From positions 1 to 30,888 of the forward strand of contig CALFEY010000215.1 in the NCBI GenBank assembly GCA_937958295.1: a stretch of 30,888 bases of DNA, written 5' to 3'. This DNA is from an uncultured Pseudomonadota bacterium (GTDB lineage Bacteria; Pseudomonadota; Gammaproteobacteria; Burkholderiales; Casimicrobiaceae). The translations under genes and the position numbers were made by a program. Below are positions 14,630-23,011 of the stretch, one piece after another. How positions within the stretch are numbered: the stretch's first letter is position 1; each line of letters starts with the position of its first letter. The notes below the pieces were generated by a model that saw only the letters and a program-made list of their open reading frames with translations, ran no database searches and had not been told where the DNA came from.

Positions 14630-15304
14630 TCAGTATTCCGCGGTGGGCGCGACCAGTCGGGCGATGATGATCGCCGGATAGAGCTGGCCGATCATGGCTT
14701 CCACCGCGGCCAGCGAGCGTGCCACGTTCGCCACCGGCGTGATGTCGCCGTAGCCCACGGTGGTGAGGGTGACGATGCTGAAATAGCCCCAGTCGAAGAG
14801 CGAGGCACGGTGCGGCAGCGCTCCGGTGAACGCGCCGGGCACCAGCGCGGCCACGAGCGCGTACAGCATGGCCCAGATCATCCCGATCACGATGTAGAGC
14901 GCGATCGCCGCGAGCAGGCGGTCGAACACGGTACGGCGGCCGGAGAACACGATGATGCCGAGGGCGCTCGCCAGCACCAGCATCGCCGCGAGCAGCAATG
15001 CATCGTGCCACGCGGGGTTGAGCGTGGCGGGGACCACCCAGGCGGTCACGATCGCCGCGGCGGTGATGGCCAGCAGCACCGCGAGCCGGCGAAACTCGGC
15101 GATGGCCACGATTCCGGACACGATCACCAGGAGCGCGACGAGGCGCGTGGCCCAGGTGGTGTCCTCCTCCGACGGGACGATCACGGGCAGCACGAAGATG
15201 CCGAAGCCCATGAGTGCGAGCAAGCCCAGCATGCCGACGTGATGTTTGCGCGACAGGCGCTGCAGGGCCCCCGCTGCGCGGGCGGGGCTCATCGCGTCGG
15301 GCAT
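14630..15304 (-). CDS. Potassium-channel-like membrane protein (Ion_trans_2)
   Basis: 224 residues. Hydrophobic segments near residues 25-44, 53-70, 74-92, 100-120, 132-156 and 202-218 suggest about six membrane helices. The last two flank a pore loop with SIVTLTTVGYGDITPV, whose TVGYGD (182-187) is the classical K+ selectivity filter. No ligand-binding RCK domain follows. Three close in-frame ATGs exist (15310, 15304, 15295); 15304 was chosen because AGGG, overlapping the rnr stop, lies 6 nt upstream. The gene starts 2-8 nt after rnr ends, so it is co-transcribed and probably translationally coupled. Confidence 0.85.
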   Translation of the reverse strand: MPDAMSPARAAGALQRLSRKHHVGMLGLLALMGFGIFVLPVIVPSEEDTTWATRLVALLVIVSGIVAIAEFRRLAVLLAITAAAIVTAWVVPATLNPAWHDALLLAAMLVLASALGIIVFSGRRTVFDRLLAAIALYIVIGMIWAMLYALVAALVPGAFTGALPHRASLFDWGYFSIVTLTTVGYGDITPVANVARSLAAVEAMIGQLYPAIIIARLVAPTAEY

Positions 15305-15312
15305 GCCCATCC

Positions 15313-17649
15313 CTAGCGCTTCGACTTGGGACCGGATGGCCGACTTTCGCGCGACAGCGGCTCTGCGAACACCGGGCGCTGCCGGGCGGATGCAGGGGAC
15401 GGCACCGGGCCGTCGGCTGCGCCGTCGTCGGCCAGCACGAAGTCGATCTTGGCCTGCTCCATGTCCACCCGCGCGACTTTCACCCGCACCCGGTCGGCGA
15501 GCTGGTACGCCGCGCCCGAGCGCTCGCCCGTGAGGGCATGGCGCACCGGATCGAAATGGAAGTAGTCGCGGCCAAGTTCGGTGATGTGCACGAGGCCGTC
15601 GATGGCGAGGCCGTCGAGCGTCACGAACAGGCCGAAGCTCGTGACCCCGCTCACGGTGCCGTCGAATGCCTCGCCGATGTGGTCCTGCATGTAATGGCAC
15701 TTGAGCCAGTTGGTCACGTCACGCGAGGCCTCGTCGGCGCGCCGCTCGGTCATCGACGTGTGCACGCCGAGCTGCTGCCAAGTCATGCCCGCGGGCGAGT
15801 ACGTGTGGCCGTCGAGCGCCGCCTTGATGCCGCGATGCACCACGAGATCGGGATAGCGGCGAATGGGCGAGGTGAAGTGGGCATAGGCCTCGTAGCCCAG
15901 CCCGAAGTGGCCTTCGTTGTCGGGACGGTATTGCGCCTGCGAGAGCGAGCGCAGCAGCACGGTCTGCAGGAGGTCGAAATCGGTACGCTCGCGCACGGCG
16001 TCCAGGAGCTTGGCATAGTCGGTGGCGCTCGGACGCTCGCCGCCCCCCAGATGCAGCGCCGACATCGCCAGGAACTCGCGCAGCACCGCGAGCTTGTCGG
16101 GCGGCGGCGGCTCGTGCACCCGAAAGAGCGTCATCTGCTTCTTCTGGATGAGGAAGTCGGCGGCGCACACGTTGGCCGCGAGCATGCACTCCTCGATGAG
16201 CTTGTGCGCGTCGTTGCGCGGCGCGGGGACGATGCGCGTGATCTTGCCCTTGTCGTCGAACTCGATGGCGAGCTCGGGCGTGTCGAAATCGATGGCGCCG
16301 CGCTTGGCGCGCGCGGCCGCGAGCACGTCGTAGAGCTTGTGCAGATTGCGCAGGTGCGGCAGTAGCGCCTGTGCCTGCGCCGACGTGGCGGCCTCGGGCT
16401 CGGACAGCCACGACCACACCTGCGTGTACGTGAGGCGCGCCTGCGAGTGCATCACCGCCGGATAGAAGGTGTACTTGCGGATCACGCCCTGCGCGGAGAT
16501 CTCCATGTCGCACGCCATGCACAAGCGATCGACGTTACCCTTGAGCGAGCACAGCTCGTTGGAGAGCTCCTCGGGGAGCATCGGGATCACGCGGCGGGGA
16601 AAGTACACCGACGTGCCGCGCTCGCGCGCTTCCTTGTCGATCGCGTCGCCGTCGCGCACGTAGTGGGCGACGTCGGCAATGGCCACGATCAGGCGGTAGT
16701 TGCGGCCCTTGCGTTCGCAGAACACGGCATCGTCGAAGTCCTTCGCGGTCTCGCCGTCGATCGTGACCAGCGGCAGCCCAGTGAGGTCGACGCGCCCCTT
16801 GCGGTCGGCGGGACGCACGTCGGGCGGCAGGCGCTTGGCCTGCCGCTCGGCCTCCTTGCCGAACTCGAACGGGAGCGCATGCTTGCGTAACGCGATCTCG
16901 ATCTCGATGCCGGGGTCGGTGGCGCTGCCGAGCACTTCGGTGATGTGCGCCACGGCCTCGCGGTCGCCGGTGGGCTGCTCCACGATCTCGGCCACCACGA
17001 TCTCGCCCACCTTCGCCTTGCCCACGGCGTCGCCGGGCACCAGGAAGTCCTGGCTGATGCGGCGGTTCTCCGCCACGATGAAGTACACGCCCCGTTCGAG
17101 GTGCAGGCGGCCCACCACCGACTTGTTGGCGCGCGTGAGCACTTCCACGATCTCGCCCTCGCGGCGTCCCTTGCGATCGAGCCCGGACATGCGCACCACG
17201 GCGCGATCGCCGTGCAGCACCTTGTGCATCTCGCGCGCGGAGAGGAAGAAGTCGCCGGTGCCGTCCTCGGGGATCAGGAAGCCGAAGCCGTCCGGATGCC
17301 CCTGCACGAGTCCCACCGTGAGGTCGAGCTTGGCCACCACACAGAGCTGGCCCTTGCGATTGGTGAGGATCTGCCCATCGCGCTCCATCGCGGCGATGCG
17401 TCCTGCGAGCGCCTCCTGCACGATCGGGGGCGCGTCGAGCAGGCGCACGAGCTCCTGCGGAAGAAGCGGCGCCCCCGCCTCGGCCAGGGCCTTGAGGATC
17501 GCTTCGCGCGAAGGCAGGAGGGCGGGGTCGAAGTCGTCGCTACGGCGACGAGCGACGCGCTCGGAACGGCGGCTTTCGGAGGCCGGCGCGGCAGGCTTGC
17601 GCGGGCCGGTGCTGGGGATGCGCGGAGGGGTCGGTGACTTTTTTGACAA
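15313..17649 (-). CDS. rnr: Ribonuclease R
   Basis: 778 residues from a TTG start at 17649. No ATG or GTG occurs in frame in the N-terminal region, and the TTG gives the plausible start MSKKSPTPPR with a weak GAGA site. RNase R is a processive 3'-5' exoribonuclease that degrades structured RNA and works in rRNA and tmRNA quality control. Order of domains: helix-turn-helix-like N-terminus (45-100), cold-shock OB folds (GHPDGFGFLIPEDG), RNB catalytic domain with IDGETAKDFDDAVF (Asp298, 304, 306, 307), then HFTSPIRRYPDLVVHR, and a C-terminal S1 domain (FDGTVSGVTSFGLFVTLDG). The lysine-rich tail of E. coli RNase R is short here. The first codons overlap the tRNA-Leu promoter on the other strand. 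Confidence 0.96.
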   Translation of the reverse strand: MSKKSPTPPRIPSTGPRKPAAPASESRRSERVARRRSDDFDPALLPSREAILKALAEAGAPLLPQELVRLLDAPPIVQEALAGRIAAMERDGQILTNRKGQLCVVAKLDLTVGLVQGHPDGFGFLIPEDGTGDFFLSAREMHKVLHGDRAVVRMSGLDRKGRREGEIVEVLTRANKSVVGRLHLERGVYFIVAENRRISQDFLVPGDAVGKAKVGEIVVAEIVEQPTGDREAVAHITEVLGSATDPGIEIEIALRKHALPFEFGKEAERQAKRLPPDVRPADRKGRVDLTGLPLVTIDGETAKDFDDAVFCERKGRNYRLIVAIADVAHYVRDGDAIDKEARERGTSVYFPRRVIPMLPEELSNELCSLKGNVDRLCMACDMEISAQGVIRKYTFYPAVMHSQARLTYTQVWSWLSEPEAATSAQAQALLPHLRNLHKLYDVLAAARAKRGAIDFDTPELAIEFDDKGKITRIVPAPRNDAHKLIEECMLAANVCAADFLIQKKQMTLFRVHEPPPPDKLAVLREFLAMSALHLGGGERPSATDYAKLLDAVRERTDFDLLQTVLLRSLSQAQYRPDNEGHFGLGYEAYAHFTSPIRRYPDLVVHRGIKAALDGHTYSPAGMTWQQLGVHTSMTERRADEASRDVTNWLKCHYMQDHIGEAFDGTVSGVTSFGLFVTLDGLAIDGLVHITELGRDYFHFDPVRHALTGERSGAAYQLADRVRVKVARVDMEQAKIDFVLADDGAADGPVPSPASARQRPVFAEPLSRESRPSGPKSKR

Positions 17650-17672
17650 GGATTCTCGTAGACGGATATAAT
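17643..17672 (+). promoter_or_regulatory. Perfect consensus sigma-70 promoter of tRNA-Leu
   Basis: TTGACA (17643-17648), 18-bp spacer, TATAAT (17667-17672). Both hexamers match the consensus exactly. The tRNA begins 26 nt after the -10, leaving a short leader for RNase processing. The -35 hexamer lies over the first three codons of rnr on the opposite strand, so the two transcription units share this DNA. Confidence 0.85.
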
Positions 17673-17698
17673 CGACGGTTGCGGTGCGTTGGTTGTAA

Positions 17699-17785
17699 GC
17701 CCAGGTGGCGGAATTGGTAGACGCACTAGGTTCAGGTCCTAGCGGTGGCAACACTGTGGGGGTTCGAGTCCCTTCCTGGGCACCA
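17699..17785 (+). tRNA. tRNA-Leu (anticodon CAG)
   Basis: 87 nt including the encoded CCA. The acceptor stem GCCCAGG pairs with CCTGGGC, followed by discriminator A and CCA. The anticodon stem CTAGG/CCTAG encloses loop TTCAGGT, giving anticodon CAG, which reads CUG, a dominant leucine codon in GC-rich genomes. The long variable arm (CGGTGGCAACACTG region) is typical of class II leucine tRNAs. The T-arm has GGTTCGAGTCC. A perfect promoter precedes it and a strong terminator follows. Confidence 0.97.
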
Positions 17786-17801
17786 GGTACCGCATTGTAA
17801 G

Positions 17802-17833
17802 GATGAAGCCACCTGCGGGTGGCTTCGTCGTTT
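17802..17833 (+). terminator. Intrinsic terminator of tRNA-Leu
   Basis: GAAGCCACC (17805-17813) and GGTGGCTTC (17818-17826) form a perfect 9-bp stem around a TGCG tetraloop. Three further pairs extend it outward (one G-T). GTCGTTT follows. It begins 17 nt after the tRNA CCA end. Confidence 0.75.
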
Positions 17834-18125
17834 CCGAAGGTCGCGATGCCGGCATAGGCCGCCGCCCCGCGACGCTCGGCCGCGGTTCGCCGGACATCCC
17901 CATCCTGCCCACCCACGGGGCCGTTCGTTTGCGCGGCAGTCTGCCACACTTGCGTGGAGTCCGCGGCAGGGCATCCAACGCCCGTCGCCACGGAAAGCGG
18001 GACCGCGCCCGCGGCCTTCCGGTAAGATCGCCGCCGGCGCCAGGGAGCGCACCGTCCGGCGATCGCGGGCGATGCATGTTTCGCGCCGGGCCTCACGAGG
18101 GCGCCGGCCCATCTTGGGGGACCGC
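17834..18125. other. Non-coding gap upstream of the Kelch protein
   Basis: About 290 bp with no convincing gene. The Kelch reading frame stays open back to 17745, but its upstream part runs through the tRNA terminator and has no family features. TAAGAT at 18023-18028 is a possible -10 without a clear -35. A GGGGG run 5 nt before ATG 18126 is the likely ribosome-binding site. A small CCAC/GTGG hairpin is visible near 17950-17965. Confidence 0.4.
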
Positions 18126-21100
18126 ATGGAGAACCGCATCGCTCGTTGCGTTCACGCAGGCCTCGGCGCGCTCGCGTCGCTGCTCGCCTCCAGCATCGTG
18201 GCCTTGCCCTCCGCGAGCGCCGTGGTGATCCCGATGCATGCCGCGCGTGCCGGGCACTCGGCCACGCTGCTCGACGACGGACGAGTGATCGTCGTGGGCG
18301 GCCTTCGCGAGTCGACCCACTCCGCCGAGCTCTACGACCCCGGTACGGCCCGTTGGCAGCGCCTGCCCGGCATGCCCGACGCGCGCTCCGACCACACGGC
18401 GACACGCCTGCCCGACGGCCGCATGCTCGTCGCCGGCGGCTTTGGCGCGGCCACCGCCCCGGCGTCGAGCGACCTGTACGACCCGCGCACGCAGCGGTTC
18501 ACCGCAGGCCCGCCGCTGCGCACGCCCCGTGGACATCACACGGCCACGGCGCTCGCCAACGGCGACGTCCTGCTGGTGGGCGGGCTGTCCGGCTTCTCGC
18601 CATTGGCGGCCGTGGAGCAGTACGACGCGGCCGCCGGCCACTTTCTCGCGCGGGCGCCTCTCGCGGTACCGCGCGACGATCACACCTCCGTTCGCCTGCG
18701 CGACGGCACGGTGCTCGTGGTCGGTGGATCGGCGCAGGGGGGCGGTGCCGGCCCCGCACTGGCCAGCGCCGAGCTCTACGACCCCGCACGCGACACGTGG
18801 GCAGCGGCCGGCACGCTGGCCGTGCCGCGCGCGCGGCACACCGCCACGCTGCTCGCCGACGGCCGCGTGCTCGTGGTGGGCGGCACGTCGTCGTCAACGA
18901 CCACGGCCACCGCCGAGATCTTCGATCCCGTCGCGCGCACATGGAGCCCCGCGGGATCGCTGGTCCATGCGCGGGCCTTGCACACGGCCACGCTGCTGCC
19001 CGACGGTCGCGTGCTGGTGGCCGGGGGCTACGGCACGCAGCAGTCGTGGACCTCGATCGAGATCTACGATCCGGCGAGCGGTCGCTGGAGCAGCGCAGCC
19101 ACGTTGGGCGAAGGGCGTGCCGCCCACACCGCGACGCTCCTGCCCGATCGGCGCATGCTCTTCGTGGGCACGGAGGGCCTCAATGCGCAGTCCGCCTCGG
19201 AGGTGACCGACGCGCTGCCGATGCTGTGGTCGGCCACCACGCTCGCCGGTCCGAGCATCTCCGACCATGCGATCACGCCGCTGCCCGACGGCCGCGTGCT
19301 CGTCACGGGCGGACGCGACGGCAGCGGCAATGCGCTCGCGCAGGCGCGGGTGTTCGATCCGCGCAGCGACACGTTCGCCGAGGTGGCACCGATGCCTCGA
19401 TCGCGGGCGGGCCACCAGGCCCTCCTCATGCCGGACGGTCGGGTGCTCGTCGTGGGAGGCAATTACGTCACGGAGTGCTACTTCTACGATCCGCTGGCCG
19501 ACACCTGGGCGTTCGCGGGAAGCCTGACGTGGCCGCGTAACGGCCAGGTCGCGGTCCTGCTCGGCAACGGCAAGGTGATGGTGAGCGGCGGGGCCTATGC
19601 CGCCCGCACGGAACAGTACGAGCCCGCCGCGAACCAGTGGTACGCGCTGGGCTACGGCGCGTCGCACGACGGCGGCGCCACCGCGACCCTCCTTCCCGAC
19701 GGCCGCGTGCTCGTGGCGGGCGGTCGCTTCGGCACAACGCCCTCCGGCAGCACGCTCTTCTACCACCCGCTCACGTATTCGTGGACGGCCGGCCCGTCGA
19801 TGACCTGGCACCGCTATGGCCATCGCGCCACGCTGCTCGCCGACGGCCGCGTGCTGGTGGTGGGCGGCTACGGTGCCGGCGGGCAGGCGCTCCCCGTCAC
19901 CGAAATCTTCGATCCGGTCACCGATACGTGGACGCGCGTGGGCGACACCGGACGTCCTCCTTACGATCACGCGCTGGTCCCGTTGCCCGATGGCGATGTC
20001 CTCGCCGTGGGCGGCAACGGCGTCGACCGCTTCGATGCCGTTGTCGGGGGCTGGTGGAACGTCGGCCAGCTCGTCAACACCAGGCCGCGCGCAGAAGCGG
20101 CGCTCCTGCCCGACGGCAGCGTGCTCGTGGTGGGAGGGTACGTCACCGCGGCCAAGCCGGTGGAGCGTCTCGCGCGCTCGTGGAGCGCCACGCTGCCGCG
20201 CCCGGTCCTGCACAGCGCGCCGGCCACGCTCGAAGGGGGGCAGGCGCTCGTGCTCACAGGCGAGGGTTTCCGCGGACTCGGTGACGCCGGCGGCGGCACG
20301 ACACGCGGCGCGTCGTCGAGCGGGCCGCGGGTAACCTTGCAGCGCATGGACAACGGCGCCCGTATCGCCGTGCAGCCTTCCGCCGCGCCCGCGTCGGACG
20401 ACACGTTCACCTCCGTCCCCTTCGCTTCGCTGCTGCGGGGCTGGTATCGCGTGACGGTGGCGGTCGATGGCGTGGAGAGCGCGCCCCGATACGTGGCCGT
20501 GGTGGCCGACCCGCCGCCGGCGAGCCAGGTGGAGTTCGCCGCGACGACCTACGACCTCAGCGAGGCGACCGGGCAGGCGAACATCCTCGTGCAGCGCTCC
20601 GGGGACTGCTCGCTGGCCGCGGGCGTGAACCTCATGGGCTGGAACACGAGCGTCTCGCCTCCCGCGCTCTGGTACACCGCCCCCATCGATTGGGCGGCAG
20701 GGGACTGCTTCCCCAAGCGCGTGGCGATCGGCGTGCCCGACGACAGCATCGTCAACGGCGATCGCATCATCGAGCTCTCGTTCGTCAATCCGGCCAACGT
20801 CACGATTGGTTTCCGGGGCATCGCGACGCTGCGGGTGCACGACGACGAGGTGCAGTCGCCGTCGATGCCCGCCAGTGCCACGATCAAGGCCAATCCCTAT
20901 GGCCCGCTCAAGGTCACCGGCGCCACGCTGTCGGGCAACACGCTCACGCAATTGCAGCGCAAGGTCACGATCGAGCTCGGTCCCGCCCCGGGCACCGGCA
21001 ACGATGCGCTCGAGATCGAATTCGGGAACCTGCGCATCGGTCGCGGCAGCATGCTCACGTTCTTGCCGGGCGCGGCCGGCCAGCAGGTGGCGCTGTTCAA

Positions 21101-22082
21101 CGCCGGAGGCAGCGCAACGTCCATCGACGGCCTCGTGGCGGCGTGGGACAGCGCGGCGTTCAAGGCACCGCAGCTCAGCGTGCACGACCCCAAGGGCGTG
21201 GGCGTGATGTCCACGGGCCGCATCTTCGCCTCGTCGGCCGTGCTGATCGATGCGCTGGGGGCCAGGCCTGACGCCGGCCAGCTCGTGCGCAACGAAGGCA
21301 CGATCGATGGCGGACGCGAGCTCGTGGTGATGGGCGGCGGCATCCACGGCGGCGGCTTCCTCCAGGGCGATTCGATCGTGCTGTCGACGTTCGGCAACGC
21401 CAACCATCCCGTCAACGGCAATCGCTACCTCGCCAATGGGCTCAACCTCGCCACGTCGACGTACGGGGGCTGGGTCACGCTGCGACTCAACCACTACGGG
21501 TCGAAGCCGCAGACGTTCAACGTGCTCGTGCACGGCGACGCGACGCTCATGATCCCGCCCAACTGGCCGGCGGCCTACGCGGCGCTGCCCCGGAACAACA
21601 CGACCACCCGCCTCGACGGCCGCGTGGACGCGCCCTATGGCGGCGGGCAGCTCATCGCCCAGGCATCGGGGACGCTACGCCTGGACGGCGAACAGGACTG
21701 GCTCGCCTTTCCCGGCGGCCTCGTATTCCGCGCCGGTCGCTTCCTCGACCTGTACGGCATGGCCATCGACAACGGCTGGACCGGCACGGGGCGCACGTTC
21801 CAGGGGATGTTCTTCGAGGCGCCGCGCATCGGCGACACGTGGCCCTGGCAACCGCCGACTATCTCGCGCTCGGGGCTGCAGACGAACAACCTCAACTGGG
21901 TGAACTTCAGCACCTTGCCCCGGCCGTCGATCTCCGTGTGGCAGGTGCTCGGGCCCGGAACCACCGACAGCGCCTCGGCGACTGCGGTGCACCTCAACCC
22001 CTACGCCTCGATGATCGACACCGCTGCCTCGGGCGGCTGCTGGATTTGCGATGTGGACACTGCGCCCCTGCGCCTCGACTAG
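18126..22082 (+). CDS. Exported 14-blade Kelch-repeat protein with Calx-beta-like and novel C-terminal region
   Basis: 1318 residues. The start at 18126 follows a GGGGG site and gives a signal peptide (MENRIARCVH, hydrophobic core, cleavage near PSASA). Residues ~38-695 hold 14 Kelch blades of about 47 residues, each with HTATLLPDGRVLVVGG-like strands and an E(I/L)YDP..TW-like strand: enough for two seven-bladed propellers. Residues ~695-800 (LEGGQALVLTGEGFRGLG) resemble the Ig-like domain found after Kelch propellers in galactose-oxidase-like proteins. Residues ~800-912 (VEFAATTYDLSEATGQA) look like a Calx-beta domain. The last ~400 residues are Gly/Asn/Thr-rich, beta-strand-like and unrecognised, ending GGCWICDVDTAP. 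No LPXTG, autotransporter or PEP-CTERM signal is seen. Secreted adhesin, carbohydrate-binding or oxidase-like roles are possible; no function is assigned. Confidence 0.85.
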   Translation: MENRIARCVHAGLGALASLLASSIVALPSASAVVIPMHAARAGHSATLLDDGRVIVVGGLRESTHSAELYDPGTARWQRLPGMPDARSDHTATRLPDGRMLVAGGFGAATAPASSDLYDPRTQRFTAGPPLRTPRGHHTATALANGDVLLVGGLSGFSPLAAVEQYDAAAGHFLARAPLAVPRDDHTSVRLRDGTVLVVGGSAQGGGAGPALASAELYDPARDTWAAAGTLAVPRARHTATLLADGRVLVVGGTSSSTTTATAEIFDPVARTWSPAGSLVHARALHTATLLPDGRVLVAGGYGTQQSWTSIEIYDPASGRWSSAATLGEGRAAHTATLLPDRRMLFVGTEGLNAQSASEVTDALPMLWSATTLAGPSISDHAITPLPDGRVLVTGGRDGSGNALAQARVFDPRSDTFAEVAPMPRSRAGHQALLMPDGRVLVVGGNYVTECYFYDPLADTWAFAGSLTWPRNGQVAVLLGNGKVMVSGGAYAARTEQYEPAANQWYALGYGASHDGGATATLLPDGRVLVAGGRFGTTPSGSTLFYHPLTYSWTAGPSMTWHRYGHRATLLADGRVLVVGGYGAGGQALPVTEIFDPVTDTWTRVGDTGRPPYDHALVPLPDGDVLAVGGNGVDRFDAVVGGWWNVGQLVNTRPRAEAALLPDGSVLVVGGYVTAAKPVERLARSWSATLPRPVLHSAPATLEGGQALVLTGEGFRGLGDAGGGTTRGASSSGPRVTLQRMDNGARIAVQPSAAPASDDTFTSVPFASLLRGWYRVTVAVDGVESAPRYVAVVADPPPASQVEFAATTYDLSEATGQANILVQRSGDCSLAAGVNLMGWNTSVSPPALWYTAPIDWAAGDCFPKRVAIGVPDDSIVNGDRIIELSFVNPANVTIGFRGIATLRVHDDEVQSPSMPASATIKANPYGPLKVTGATLSGNTLTQLQRKVTIELGPAPGTGNDALEIEFGNLRIGRGSMLTFLPGAAGQQVALFNAGGSATSIDGLVAAWDSAAFKAPQLSVHDPKGVGVMSTGRIFASSAVLIDALGARPDAGQLVRNEGTIDGGRELVVMGGGIHGGGFLQGDSIVLSTFGNANHPVNGNRYLANGLNLATSTYGGWVTLRLNHYGSKPQTFNVLVHGDATLMIPPNWPAAYAALPRNNTTTRLDGRVDAPYGGGQLIAQASGTLRLDGEQDWLAFPGGLVFRAGRFLDLYGMAIDNGWTGTGRTFQGMFFEAPRIGDTWPWQPPTISRSGLQTNNLNWVNFSTLPRPSISVWQVLGPGTTDSASATAVHLNPYASMIDTAASGGCWICDVDTAPLRLD
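18842..18884 (+). repeat. 43-bp repeat, copy 1 (Kelch blade 5)
   Basis: This segment and 19826-19868 are identical at 42 of 43 bases (CGCCACGCTGCTCGCCGACG...). They encode the same part of blades 5 and 12, which are seven blades apart. Confidence 0.8.
19826..19868 (+). repeat. 43-bp repeat, copy 2 (Kelch blade 12)
   Basis: Partner of the repeat at 18842-18884, with one substitution. Identity at silent positions suggests recent duplication or gene conversion between the two propellers, although strong codon bias also favours similarity. Confidence 0.8.
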
Positions 22083-22093
22083 CGACCGGCGCA

Positions 22094-22876
22094 TCAGTCC
22101 TTGTACTTGATCTCCACCGGTCGCCCGTTCACGCGGAGCTCGCCGGTAGCCACGTCCACTTCGAAGAGCGGCTTGTCGCCGTTGAACAGTCCCCAGCGGC
22201 CGGTGTGCGGGTCGAACTTGCTCGCGATGGTCGCCGACTCCTCATAGGCGATCTTGTTGCCGGCCTGCATGGCGTAGCACGCATAGCGGCATTCGCCGAA
22301 GACCATCATGCCGTAGTTGACGTCGGCCTCGCGCGGATCGAGCCCCTGCGGCGCGACCAGCACGCCGTAGTCGATCGTGGCCTTGGGACCGGTGTTGAAG
22401 GCGCGGCCGAGGATGATGCCCACCCCCACGCGATCGCCCTCCTGGCTCCCCGGAGTGGGACTCGGGCCGGTGCTGTAGGCATCGACCTCGAGCGCATAGA
22501 AGCCGCCTTTGCCGTGGGTGTCCTGCAGTTCCATCACGCCTGCCCACGAGGTGCCGCGGCCGAACTTGTGCGCCTGGCCGTAGGTGGCCACGTTCGCGCC
22601 GTAGTCGCTGTAGTTTTTGAGGATCGATAGCGTGGCCCATTCGTAGGTGCGCGCGTCGCGGTCGGTGGTGACGTGCGTGTACTGGGCGGGGATCACCGCG
22701 CCCTCGCGGCCGCCCGCTGGGGCGCTGCGGGTGACGGTGAGGCTTGCGGGCAGGTCGAAGACGTCGGGCGGGCGCGGCGTCACGCCCTCGAAGTAGGCGG
22801 TCTGTGCCGTCGCGGGCGTGGAGGAAAGGCAGAAGAAGCCGCCCAATGCCAAGGCGGACAAGAAGGTGGATCGCAT
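22094..22876 (-). CDS. Exported protein of unknown function
   Basis: 260 residues with a signal peptide (MRSTFLSALALGGFFCLSST, cleavage near PATAQ). The mature part is rich in Gly, Tyr, Thr and Asp with short beta-like segments. GRGTSWAGVMELQDTHGKGG and GVGIILGRAFNTGPKATIDYG are notable. A C-terminal stretch reads GRWGLFNGDKPLFEVDVATG then ELRVNGRPVEI, a pattern I associate loosely with phage tail-spike or fibre-like beta structures. Two cysteines (ECRYACY) could form a disulfide. It converges on the Kelch gene with 11 nt between stops and diverges from the histone-like gene. The family is not recognised. Confidence 0.7.
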   Translation of the reverse strand: MRSTFLSALALGGFFCLSSTPATAQTAYFEGVTPRPPDVFDLPASLTVTRSAPAGGREGAVIPAQYTHVTTDRDARTYEWATLSILKNYSDYGANVATYGQAHKFGRGTSWAGVMELQDTHGKGGFYALEVDAYSTGPSPTPGSQEGDRVGVGIILGRAFNTGPKATIDYGVLVAPQGLDPREADVNYGMMVFGECRYACYAMQAGNKIAYEESATIASKFDPHTGRWGLFNGDKPLFEVDVATGELRVNGRPVEIKYKD

Positions 22877-23011
22877 GCGGTCTCCCGAACCGTGAGCGCC
22901 GTGTCGCGCGGGGCCAACGTTAGCATGCAGCTCCAGGTTCAGATGCTATTTCCGCGCAGCCTTTGTTGGTATGCTCGCGCCCATTGCTGTCCTTCAACGG
23001 GAGATCACGCG

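Noticed and set aside
17745..18125. Upstream extension of the Kelch protein from 17745
   Set aside because: It would begin inside the tRNA and cross its terminator, and would bury the signal peptide. ATG 18126 has a ribosome-binding site.
15313..18405. 1030-residue extension of rnr upstream through the tRNA
   Set aside because: The added 250 residues are translated from the tRNA-Leu gene and its flanks; the protein starts sensibly at TTG 17649.
18894..21533. 879-residue open frame antisense to the Kelch gene
   Set aside because: It is rich in Arg, His and Gly with no recognisable domain and lies wholly opposite a gene with clear repeats. It is the GC-driven shadow frame typical of this genome.
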